A DNA stretch of 64,000 nucleotides from Lepidostoma basale. Lineage: Eukaryota > Arthropoda > Insecta > Trichoptera > Lepidostomatidae. The first letter of the stretch is position 1; the number at the start of each line of letters is the position of its first letter. Under the pieces are notes generated by a model, which worked only from the letters and a program-made list of their open reading frames with translations, had not been told where the DNA came from and made no database searches. The stretch lies in assembly GCA_022606425.2 (NCBI GenBank), contig JAHDVF020000657.1:496001-560000 (forward strand), read 5' to 3'. Made by a program: the position numbers and the translations under genes. Of this stretch, positions 1-12,900 are shown piece after piece.

Positions 1-759
1 TTGGAAGCCCTCTGAAGAAAAAAAATCGTATTTTATGTTTTTTTTGTTAGGTTTTTGTTATAAAAAAATAAAAATATTGGGAATTTTCTAATGCTAATAG
101 AAGCTGATGTAAATTCCGTATCATTTTGGGCGGTAAAACGGTTTCCTCTAAGCTTTCGCTTTTTATTACGGCATTGCATTTTTATTATAACATTTCCAGT
201 CGAACTTCCTTTTCGACCACTCATTGCGAAAATAAATAATTTGTAGCTGTTGTGCTCTTCGAAGCTAAACCATGACTAAATCAAGTTCGACAAAATATTG
301 AATAACTATAGAAATTTCCTTTTAAACCTGCACAAACTTGTCTATACTTGTATGAACGTATATTTGTATAGAAGGGCCTCAGCCGACTGTATACAACAGG
401 CCCTTCGACTGCCAACTCAGCGCTCCGAACAGTTGCTTCTTCGAACTGCTGTATCTTTATAACGACTTCGAATTTTGAAAAATCACTTTACCACCGTAGT
501 CTAGACATATTAAGGAAGCAATTTATGAAAAAAAAGGATTTTTTGAATCCTTCACATGGGTTAACCCCCTTAAGAAACGGGCCACAAAGCCTTCACTAAG
601 AAGAAAAAATATTAACAGCGTTACAAATTGTCCTTCCAAGTAAATAATGAAATTCCACGGTGTTAACGCCTTAACCTCCAATAACACACAATGTATGCTA
701 ATATCAAGTAAGATTAATATAATTTAAGGAAATTTGAATTGATTTTATGTTTCAGAAAC

Positions 760-946
760 GAACATTAGAATATTTTATATTCAACAATGCCACGACATTT
801 AAAATGTGACTATTTCGTATTAGTCTTAAAATTCACGTTCGAGCGGCAGGAGCTCACATTTTAGATAAATAGAGTCAGTTCATTAGTGACAAGGAGTGAA
901 CATTTAAAAAACAGGAAAAAGTGTCCGTGTTGTTAAAATCATTAAA
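760..946 (+). promoter_or_regulatory. Upstream/5'UTR region of serpin A
   Basis: The region just upstream of the first coding exon is recognisably homologous to the equivalent region of serpin B (about 20930-21116): both contain a TTAGTCTTAAA/TCAGTCTTAAA stretch, a GGAGCTCA block, a TTTTAGATA block and CATTAGTGACAA shortly before the ATG. A TCAGTT at 875-880 fits the arthropod initiator consensus. The conservation suggests that promoter and 5' UTR were duplicated with the gene. The transcription start itself is inference. Confidence 0.45.
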
Positions 947-959
947 ATGACATATTCTA
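947..959 (+). CDS. Serpin A coding exon 1 (signal peptide start)
   Basis: The exon reads ATG ACA TAT TCT A followed by the donor GTAAGT. The final A joins GA of exon 2 to make Arg. The choice of this exon rests on the identical arrangement at 21117-21129 in the paralogue and on correct phase. It is far too short for ordinary gene finders. Confidence 0.75.
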
Positions 960-3900
960 GTAAGTTAAATACAAAGATTCTAACTTCACACCAGTGAAAT
1001 TTGTTGAATATTTCAACAAATCTCACTGATGTGCAGTTAGAATAAACAAAACGTTTTTTTTAAGTGTATGTGTTATTCATACGCCTTAATATATATAAAA
1101 ATGTTATTGGTTTCGGTTATATAAGCTATGTGGACAGAATACATATTTATGGCTTGATACTGGCAAAATATGTATGAAGCTTGGAGCGGGCAAAGGAAGA
1201 ATGAAAGTAGGATAAATGTTGTAGAAATGGGATCACCGGGAAGAATATGTAGGAAAACGATATATGCTAGAAAAATCATAATGGAAAACGATACACAAGT
1301 AAAAAGAATCCTGAGATGGTTTGGACATACGAGTATAGAACGAATGGACGAGAGAATAATGGTTAAATGTTGTATACATGTCAGGAATAGATATATAATG
1401 TCAGGAAAGAATAGTGTGACGGTTAATCCTCTCTGCCTACCCCATCAGGAAAACGGTGTGATGATAAGTTAGTTAATTTCCATTTATTATTTTGTTCATA
1501 GCGCTTTCGTTTGCATTGGATTTCAATGTGTTTCAAACTCTATTAAAATATTCATCATTATTTTTTAGCGAATCTAGATTCGCTGCGTCTTATTGTAGAT
1601 ATTTTTATACGACGTTGTTTTGTGCAAAGTGGAGCAAACACTATCGGGTGAACCTCGCTAGATACTTCGGGTGAAGTTCACCCAACACTTTAGGCAAAGT
1701 TCACCCTTCAAGCGAAGTTCACCCGATGATTCAGGCGAGGTTCACCCTACACTTCAGGCGAAGTTCACCTAACAATTCAGGCGAGGTTCATCCAGTCACT
1801 TGAGACGAGGTTTACCCGAGGCTTCAGGCGAGGTTAAACATACGCTAAATCAAATCAAATCAAATTAGTTTATTATTATAACTCAAAAGACATTACAGAC
1901 AGCAAAATGTACAGGTAAAATATTATAAAAATACAACATAATACCAAGAACGCAATAGAGATGGTTCGACATTAGGAAGACAAGATACTTTCTAAAGTCA
2001 AGAGTATTTGTCTCCTGAACGTACCTTCACTAATATAAAAGACGTCGATCTCCGATTGACGATGTGAATGGAGTACAGAGTCGAGGAAGGCCGAGGAAAA
2101 CATAGCATGACCAAATCTATAAAAATTTAAAGGTCGGCTATGTTAGAAGCCGGAGGAATCGACGTGCGTGTATGATTCGCTGTACGAATGTGGAGGAGTC
2201 TAGAGAGGTGTGTCAGGATAGAGTGGTGTGGCGGTCCATTATCTATGCCTACCCTTTCGGAGAATCGGTGTGATGATTTGTTGTTGTTGAAACAGTATAT
2301 GAAAATAATGATTTTGATTTCAGGATGGTTAATCTTAATACTGCTACTGTCTTTAGTAGCGGGGGATCGAGATAAATTAAACGATGCTGCGTTTGCGAAC
2401 TTGATACAAATCTCCAAAGGAATTCATAATTTTTCATACAGTTTCTTAATTGTGAGTTCTTCAATGAAATAAAAAAAATGCTCAATTAGTGCCTGAAATA
2501 AAAAGCCTTTTATTATTAAAATATATTATGAACGGTATAAGTAATTACCATATTAATAATGAAAACGTATGTTTTCTAGAAGTTTTAATATATTTTATGA
2601 GAATAACACGTATCGCTTTTTAAAATTATTATCAAATGAGGCAACAATCTTTATCATTATTGAAACTAACCCTAAATCATTGTCAATAATGTAATAATAA
2701 CTGTATTCTGCTCCTTTAACTCGTGTATATTGCAACATTGCAACAAAGCAACATTGAAATAAAATGCAGAATTGAAGTTGAAGTTGAATGAGAACATTCT
2801 TTTGCAACGATAATCTTAACTTGAAACTCCGATCAAGAATGATTTAATGTTATATATGGTATGTTCTACTATATGGCTGCGAAACCTGGACTCTGAAAGT
2901 GAATGTAATAAACCGGTTGGAAGCGTTCGAGATGTGGATATACCGCAGAATGCTCCGTATACCGTGGACCGATAGGGTCAGTAATGCAGACGTACTACAG
3001 AGAGCCAGAGCCAATAGAGGTTACTGTCGAGTGTGAAAATTAGAAAGGTCTCATATTTGGGTCATGTGCTAAGGGGAGAAAAATACAACCTCCTTCAACT
3101 GATATTAGTGGGTAAAATGGAGGGACGTCGGGTAGTTGGTAAAAGGCAGCTGTCCAGGCTGCGGAACATCAAAGAGTGGACAGGAATAACAAGTGTTCAG
3201 AACCTGTTCCAAGTGGCGCAGGATAGAGATGCCTTTGCTGTAGTGATCGCCAACGTTGGAGGGACCTGACACGACACCGAAAGAAGAAGATATAAGCAAC
3301 GACACATTTTCGCTACATTTGATAATGCCTTAGAAAGGCAAAACATGTCTCATTCACTTTCATTATAATAAAACTTCTAGAAAACAGACGTTTTTATTCG
3401 TATGGATTATCTTATATAAAATTTAACATCATTGTTCAAGAAACGATAAATAATAGTAAAAGTGTCAGGAACTCTCTGGAAAATATGCATTGTATCGTAA
3501 TATAATTAGTGTTTTGTTTGTTTCAGCGGAGTGTTGTGAAATTCGAAGGTACAAATTTCGCAGTAAGTCCGTTTGCCATTTGGGTAGCTTTGGCGGCTCT
3601 TACAGAAGGGACGAATGATCTTACTCAGGGCGAGTTGTATGCGGTTCTCGGTTATAAAGGCGTCCCGCCGATCAAACCGATATCTGTTGTGGTTCAGTTG
3701 ATCCCTTTTTTGCTCATGACTTCCAATGTAATAGAGCACGAAGTAGTCAACGCACTCTACTACGAAAACTTTACCGTAAGATTATTATTCTAAACTTAAA
3801 AAAAATCATAAGTGTATGTTTTGAGATGAACGTTTTGGATATTGTTACACTCTCAATTATTCAATCACTCTGTAGATGGAGACTGTAATAATATCAGAAA

Positions 3901-6900
3901 TGAAATTCAACGAAGAAACTCTGAAATGGATATCACTAGATCCGACTAACATATTAAATACAGTAATTTTACACAACATTTTGAATGTAGGTATACAAAT
4001 TCTTGTAGACAAATACTGGATTTTACCCATTGTGGATAAATTATTATTTTATAAGGATTAATTGTATCCCAATAGGGACGAAGATGTAATTTTTTTTAAT
4101 TTCAAGTAATAAACTATTGCCCCTTATTCTAGAATAGAGATTTCCAAACATTTTTGTCCCGTAGACCCCTTGCCGATTTCTCCTATTATGTGGGTAACCG
4201 GGTGGTGGTCTAGGGGATAGAACGCTTGGTTCCTGATCCAGGGGACATGGGTTCAAGCCTGGACACGGCCAGATTCCTTCTTCATAATAATGAGCTATTT
4301 TCTGTTCACATTGAAGACTGTAAAATAAATTCTAATATCATTGATGTAAATCCTTGATATTAGTCTTTAAAAAAAAAAAAAATGTGTAGACCCCCTGTTT
4401 TCCTAGATTTTTTTTCAAGCTAAAAAAAATCCGAAACAAAAAAGCCGGAATTCGTTGTCGACCTTTTTTTATAGCTAATTGGGGAAAATTTGCCGGTCCA
4501 AATGTTTGGCGACCTTTTTTATTTTAAGCTCTTTTCCGAAAATCGAATGTCCGATCTTTGCCGAATGAGCTAAAAAAAATGGTCGCCGAAGATTTCGATA
4601 TTCTTTTTGCGTTTCAATATTCGGCATCAATTTAGTTGAACCATCTCGTGGACCCCCATTTACATCTCATGGATCCCCAATTTTTTTCACAATTGTCGTA
4701 AACCTCTTGCAAGTTGTCGTAGACCCCTTGGGTCTATATAGACCAATTTGGGAATCAATGTTCTCGAAGATAAAAAAATTACAGTGGTTTAACCCATCGT
4801 TTCTCAACGTGGGTGTCATGATGGTGTATAAGGAGAGAGCATATCCTTAAAAAATAAGACTCATAAGCATAAACTTAAGGCCGTGCCACACTGTTTGAAA
4901 CAAGCTCTCCACAGGGGTGACCTTGGTGGAGAGCTGTGGAGCCCATGGTTGGTGTAGCGTTCACTGTTGTAAACAAGCTCTCCAGATGTGGAATGCTTGT
5001 GTAAACGGTGGATCCACACGCATACTATGCGCTTCCGTCCACAAAGTTTGTTGAAGGTCAAACGAATGTTGGTTTCAAACAAGTGTCTACACAGTTTTAA
5101 ACCGCCGGTGGAGACCGATGTGGAGAGCTTGTTTAAAACAGTGTGGCTGGCTCTGAATGACCTTTGGACGATTGTCCTGCTACACCCAATAGTGTGATGG
5201 TTACATAGGAAATATCTCAAAACATTATTTTTATTGGTTTCGATTTCGGTGAACATGTATAACTTTGTCTTTTCAGATTAATCAAAAATTCTTAAATGCT
5301 GTGTCAGGAGTTTATCGCACTCATGTAAGGTCGACAAATTTTTCTAACAAGTCTGCATTGGCTAATATTAACAACTTGCTGGATCTTGTAACACACGGGA
5401 GAATCATGGATGCTCTGGAGCAGGGTGAGTACTCTTTTTCAATTTATTCGTTTATTTATCTTATTTTTCTTATACAACTTATAATATAATAATAATAATA
5501 AATTGGATAACTTATAGAGCGCCATTTTTATGAATTACTCATCTCAAGGGCGCTGTAGAAGATGCTCCGTTTTATCAACTAGATAATTATGATAATAATA
5601 ATGATAACAATAATAATAAACATATTCAGTATGAGGGTTGCACCTGACGAAGTTCATCAGCCCTTCCTGTCAGGAAATGATAATTTGAAAAGGTTCGTTT
5701 TGAGTCTCGATCTAAACTCTGATTGATTCTCAATGGACTTAAGGTCTGCTGGAAGATTGTTCCAGACTGAAGGGCCGGCTACCACGAAAGCTCGGTCGCC
5801 AAAGTGTGTGCTTGGACAGCGTTTTGGCACAATCAATCTACCGATCGCAGAATAATTAGCTGATCGCAATGTCGACTGTCTAGCATTCAGGTTCTCATTG
5901 ATGCAGAGTTCAGATATACATATAAGCTTGTGGTGGAATGAGCTGTCCATGAGGACACCTAACTGTGATGAGATCGCCTCCCACCCTTCCAAGTTATCAT
6001 CAACTACTATGGTAGTTCATCCTGGTCACGGCACCAATGTGATGGAATGAGCTGGGCACCAAATGTGATGGATTGCCCTGGTCCGTGAGGAACCTAAGCA
6101 GAATCCCTCCTATCCTTCCTCCGCGAATGGTGGAGCTCCCTCCAGTCATTCCCTCTTCATCCACCTGTACGGAGCTTACAGGTATTTTACCTTACGCGAG
6201 TTGGCCTTCGTGATCGTCTAGAAATAATACCGTGTGACCCTTCGTTATGACCTTTTATTTGGCGAATACTGATAATTTCGTTCTAAAGCTAATCGTTCCT
6301 AACCCTTCCGAATATTCTAAGCAATCCTGACAAACCCACGTGTAATCAAACTATATGTCACTCAATATTTCCTAGGAACATCTAAACCAAACAACCTAAA
6401 ATATCTCTAAGTTTACAAAATATAAATTCAAAATATTATCTCTAGAAAATGTGGCAGCCCTGGAAGAAACATTCACAAATAATTTGGAACAAATACGATG
6501 TACAGTAATTTAAATCAGAGCGTAATGTAATAATGATGCAATAAAGAACAGCTTCCTGAAAGGCACAGGTTATATAACAATTCAGTGTCAAAATATAATA
6601 TATTAAGTATATAAGGAGTTGTAGGGGATTCGGATATAATAGTGTTAGTATCGCGGGGAACCAGTCTTTTCGTCAGACTGATGATTTTTCTCCACTGCTC
6701 CACAGCAGAATCGTCTGGGGACCAGACGATCTACCTCCCAACCCTTAATCAGTGGACCTGGGGATTCAAACCCATGAACCTGGCCATCACCCTATCGGGG
6801 GTTTCCGAAGATGGTCCACCTCCACCTGTCTGCCGTGGTCGTCAGCCAACCAAATTGGCTAACGCCTTGTGTACGGAGATCGTGAAGTGATCAGAGCAAG

Positions 6901-9900
6901 TGTAGACGGCGCCTAGTTCGGCTATCTATCACCAGACTTCACAGCATCCTTCATGAGTATGGTCTATCTACAATGTCTGCACTTGCTGGGTCTTAGAGAG
7001 CGAGCTACACTCTAGAAGATATTCTACCATAGTCGAGGCAGTACGAGAGTAGACTTCCCAAGCTCCCTTCATATCATCTCTGTCAATTCAGTCGCAACCC
7101 TGTAGCTGTCATATAGTTGTCGTATAGACGAAGATCGAATTATATCTGTTAGTGAGCTACATTTCCCTAATTAGTGATCAATAATCGTTGGTTGTTTAGT
7201 AAGTGGTATATTAAATCGGGTCCTTTAAGTTGCCCGTATGTTAAATTTATTGTATTCTGCGTGCAATAAGGGAGGAAATCAATATAAGGGATACATGTAT
7301 ATTTAGATTCTGCATATGTGTAAATACGTATGCATAAATACAAACATAATTATGATAGTCCTAAGACAAGTCAGTCTCAATTCCTGAAAGTAATAATTCT
7401 TAAATATAGACTTAGCTCTGGTCGACCGCTCTGGAAACCGATTCTACTCTAGTATTTTTAAATCTGCAAATGCCGCACCCTCGTACCACTATACTTGTAT
7501 ACAAAATAAAATGAAGTTCTTGATAATTAGAACAACAAAAAAACACAACCCGAATTTTAATACTAAGAACGACCTCTCGACGCTAGGTCTGAAAATTCAC
7601 TGTCCCGAACTACCTCTCTCCCTGGCCCACTACCCTCCCCAGCTAAACTCACCCCTCTCCCCTCTCCCTGCATCTCCTCTGCTTCCCGCTGCTAGATCTA
7701 CCCCCACCTGGTTAGGTGTTATATTTTCTAGTCATTTGAATTTATTTTCGTATTACATCTGAATTCACGTATCTCTCTCTACGATGGTTCAATACCATCA
7801 CAAGCTGGTGCCATTCCATGCAACGCCTTATAGAGCGTCCAGCAGATTTATAATCATAGAAGACCTTCGTAGCAGAGTGGCAAGAGCTATGAATGCCACA
7901 TCGAGTATCCCGGTTTCGATTCCCGGCGATAGCAGTGTGATTGTCATACTGTCTTTGGTCTAGTGTAGAATTCACGTGACAGTAAAATGGCGATAGATTA
8001 GGTATCTATTACATGTCATTCGAATCAATAGCTAAAAAGTTGTGTACAGTAATTGGTTGATGGTTGAGGTATTTGTTTTGTAAAACTTTATTATTAATTT
8101 ATAATAGTAAACACGATTATTTTGTGGTTTTACTTAAATTTAATTTATATTTGTTTCGCCTTGCGAGGGCATTCTCAAACTGAAACTAATCGCCAAACAG
8201 TGTGTCCTTATATTGAATGTAGAAATCTTAAGGGTGGGGAGAAAGTACAATATATAATTCAAATTTTTGAGTTGTTAAATAAAACAATTTAAAGATTTAT
8301 TCTTAGAACTAATGATGAGTGATAAGTAAATTTACAAAACAATTTCAAGGAATTTTTGAGGTTCAATATATTCATAATAATAAAGAGTAACATTACAACT
8401 GAATTTTCTAGGAATTTTTTAAGTTTTTGAGGAACCTCAAAAATTCCTAGAAAAACCACTGTTATAACTATATTTACTATTATGAATTAATGCAGTAATT
8501 GGGTTCAAATAACCTGCTGTACACAAATGTGGAAAGCAACAGGAAATTATCACATTACAGGCTCAAGTGGCATCCCAAGAACTAGCAAAAATGTCACACT
8601 TTGCTGAAAATCAATCCATTAGATTGAAACTATCGAAACTATAAACATAAATATGTTTGAAAATCGAAATCCGAAATGAGAAAATAATTTAAATAATAAT
8701 AAGTAAAGAGACAATGTAATTTTTTTTTTAACAGAATTTAAAGAAATAAAAACAATGAATAAAGAAGTATTGGTAAAGAAAGTATATGTTAATGATGCGA
8801 AAGAAACGCGAATTTTAGAAAAACATGGCAAAAACTACATAAATAAAAATATAAATGTATCGTCTATGTGAGGCTTACTATTGTATATTAGACTTATCAT
8901 AAACATTTGAAAATCGACTTAAATAAAAAAAATAAAAAAAATAACCATTGAAAACATGAAGCATGAGAGTAATGTTGGGATAAAAATTAATCACGTAAAT
9001 CACTCCTCACGTGGCCAACATTTAAATAAAAACACTTTCGACAACTGCCAAAATGTCCACTTGAAGACACTTTTAAACTATCAATAAGAAAGTTTCCGCA
9101 ACCCAAACGAAGCTCCGGCGGGAACGAAACCGGTTGGTTTGTTAAAAGAAAAAAAAGCAGTGTTAAATTAATGAAATTATTATAACATATAATAACAACA
9201 ACAAACCATCACGCCGTTTCCCCGCAGGGGTAGGCAGAGAGAATGGACCGCCACACTACTCTATCCTGGCACACCTATCTAGCTTCCTCCACATTCATAC
9301 ATCGAGTCATACACGCACGTCGATTCTTCCGGCTTCTGACATGACCAACCTTTAACATTTAATTAATTTGGTCATATCATGTTTTCCTCGGTCTACCTCG
9401 ACCCCTTACTCCATTTACATTGTTAAAACATTATTTTTAATAATTTAGTAGTTAGTATTACTTCATTTTATGGGAGATCGGGCAACAGATTTTTTTTTTT
9501 AAGGGGGGCGGTATAGGTAGGTACTCATACGATAAATGGTTAGTAACCTGTGATGTATTTAGATTGTTAATTTTATTTAGTAACATTATATCGTAAACGA
9601 ATGGACGCACGATACATCGATGGCGTTAGTTTGTTGATATATGTTTACTTAAATATGTACTTGTATTTCAGAGGACTTGGAGGATGCAAGAATGATCTTT
9701 ATTAACGCTATGTTCTTCCGAGCGCAGTGGAGCATCCCGTTTAATGAATCCAATACATTTGTGGCAACATTTTATGACGAGGAAAAAAATGTAAAGGGAG
9801 AAGTCAACATGATGAACCTACGTGCTGTGTTACCATACGCCTATTTAAGCAAATTCAGGGCGCACGTGTTGCAGTTACCCTACGGATCGGTACGTAATAA

Positions 9901-12900
9901 TATGTTTTTTACTGTTAAATATTAAACTTTGTTCAGCGTGACGAAAAACTCTTACGCATGTAGCACGCTGCAGCGAAAGCGAAGCGGATGCGAAACTCTG
10001 GCGAATATCGTAACTCTGTATATCATGTTTTTGAGGAAATCTGTCGACACGCACGCACTTGTTGCGGACGTCAGCCGAACTTTATTACCTTAGACTTCTT
10101 CACATTCTTAATCAGATCATATCGTATGCATACCTCATACATACGAAATATCAGAACTTGTAGTTCATGCTCGTTGTCTGCAAGTAGGAAAGCGTCATTC
10201 GCATAGAATAGACAGCTAACTGATACTCCGCTTATTTTGGGGCCTTTACCTAATATGACTAGACGTCCCGTTTTCAGGCAGCGTGTCCCGGTGTTCCCGA
10301 AAACAGCTTCAGGACGCCAAAATGTCCTGTTTTCGAAAAGAAAGAAACTTGCAGTAGAATATTAAAAAATATATAAAAAGCACGCAAATAAGAATTCTGG
10401 CGATAGAAACTAGTACTAGTAGATGAAGACGTGAGCATGCGCATAAAATAATACAGTATTTTCATTGCGATTGGGCATAAAATCTCATAATGCACCTGAC
10501 CACAGTTAAAGATATTTGAAGAGAAAATAAACTATTTGCTCTTTGATCTGACGTTTACAGAGTTGAAGTGATTAAAATTTTCCGTGTCACTGTTTGTGGA
10601 AAAAATAAATGGTCACGTTACCTATAACATATATTTTATTAATTAAATAGCTACTGGACATTACGGAGCCGAGACTTTTTAGATAATCCATTGTTTTGGC
10701 GGAAACACTTTGATATTTCAACCTTATTAACTATTTTAAAAAAAAACTTTGTTTTAAATATCACAACTGATTATATTTTATCGCGACACCTGTTTTGTTA
10801 ACCGATGTTAGCATTGTCAGGTCTTACAATCAACTGTTTATTGTAAGATAATGTAAGATAATGTATAATATCGGTTAGCGAAACAGCTGTCGCGGCACAA
10901 TTTAATCAATATAACAAAGCATCTTATTTAAACAGTTAATAACACTGTTATTTGTACGTTTCACAATTTATGGTTATAAGTTTCTCTCGACAGCTGTTTC
11001 GTCAATTTATGTTGGCATCATCACAACTGACATGTTTGTAGCACCTGATGATACCAACATAGATTGGCGAAACAACTGTCGCGACAAACTCGTAAACAGA
11101 AATTGTAATACGCATGAACAACAATGCTTCAAATTTAAACATTTAAAAATATTTGTATGTATATATTTTATATATTTCAGATGAACCGATTATCGATGAT
11201 TGTTATGATACCTCGCTGGGGACAAACGATCAAAGAAATGATTCGGCATTTTTCTACAGTTCCCGTTTCAGAAATTTTCGGTGCTCTAAAGTCATCTGCA
11301 GATAATCTGGATACCGTCGTTGACGTCTATCTTCCGAGGTTTAAATTGGATACAAAACTTGTCCTCAATGAATTACTAATCGGGGTAATTACTCATTCAA
11401 GTATTTCCATTTACATTTCCTCTGAAATTATTAATAAAGAAAGATTGTTTAAACCTCTGGTGCTGTATACCCAATACATTTTGCTTATAATAACATTTAT
11501 ATCTCTATAAATATTTACGAGTATCTTTGATATTAAGTCCTCACTCGGGGTCATATTAATAAGGAAGAAATGTAAGACAGATGATTGCATCATAATTCGA
11601 AGACCTTCGTTACAGAGTGGTAAGAGCTCTGACTGCCATACCAAATATCCTGTGTTCGATTCCCAGGAATGGCAGTATGATTTTCACACTGTCCTTGGTC
11701 TGGCGATAGATAAGCTACCTATCACATGTCATGAGAATCCATACACTAGTTAAAAACTAATTACGAGTATATACCGTAATTGTGTTCAAAGTATCTGCTG
11801 TGTAGAAAAAAAAAATATTAAAAAAGATCCCTGAGATGGTTTGGACGTATAAAACTAATGTACGAGAGAAGAATATTTAAAATGTTGTATACAAGTAGCG
11901 TGAGAAGAACGAGAAGCCGCGGCAGACTAAGGAAAGCATGGCATGTCCAAAATTAATAAATACTAAAAGGCAGCCACATTCGAAGTCGGAAAAATCGACG
12001 AGCGTGCATCGAGTGCAGAGTCCATACCGCCACACTACTCTATTCTGACACACTTCTCTAGCTTTCTCCACATTCATAAATCGAGTCATACACTACCTAT
12101 CACACGACATTAAATCAATTGCTAAAAATATTGAAATTTGGTTCAAATAATAAGTGTTGTGTACAAAAATGTGGACAGCAACAGGAAGTTTCCGCATTAA
12201 AAGTCCAAGTGGCATCCCAAGAACAAGCAAATGTGTTACACTTTGCTATAAATCAATCATTAGATAATACTAAATTATATAAGTACAAAATAATATGTTT
12301 TGGGCAACTAATACATTTAATTGCATATCGGAGATGAATCACTAACGTACTCAAACTTTTAATAAGTGACTGCCTCGCTTACTCTTTACGTCTCACTCTC
12401 TCTACAATAATACGTATTCGTAACTCTTTGAACCGATACGCAACTATTTATGTCACACTCTTGCTACTGTAATTTCAGAACCGGAGAAAGACAAAATTAA
12501 TTGTCATATCTATTATATGGAATACTTTTCTTATTAGAATACCTTTTTCCAATTTTTTCTCGTTTTAAACAAACTTGATTATGATGGTTTTTGTACATAT
12601 TCATTGTAAAAATATTCACGAGAAGGATGGGAAATGTTTAAAATATCATAATTTAAAAAACCAAATTAAATACTGTTATAGCAAAGAGCATTTAAAATTG
12701 TTTTTTTTTTTTAATTATGGCTTGTAAACTTTGATTTCAAAAGACGTATGGTAATCTAATAATTATTTTTGTTTTTTATTTACATGATTTTTGATTGTTT
12801 ATATTTTAAACGAGGATAATATTTTTTTCTTGGTATACCAATATAAAAATTAAATATTAACAATCAAAAATCCTATAAAGAAAATACACCATTTGCCAAA

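Noticed and set aside
1640..1850. CRISPR-like array of regularly spaced repeats
   Set aside because: The repeats are direct, degenerate and without unique spacers, in eukaryotic intron DNA; they form a minisatellite.
3876..4061. ORF between serpin A exons 3 and 4 as an extra exon
   Set aside because: No acceptor/donor in the right phase, no counterpart in serpin B, and exons 3 and 4 join directly in phase; the stretch overlaps a MITE M fragment.
4196..4275. Functional tRNA genes at the A/B box pairs
   Set aside because: The heads cannot be folded into complete cloverleafs, and each continues into a repeated SINE body.
7511..7762. Pro/Ser/Leu-rich ORF as a gene
   Set aside because: It results from a pyrimidine-rich low-complexity tract.
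10274..10495. Possible gene around 9990-10500
   Set aside because: The two ORFs here show no family resemblance, and the region is an ordinary intron of serpin A with no splice-consistent extension.
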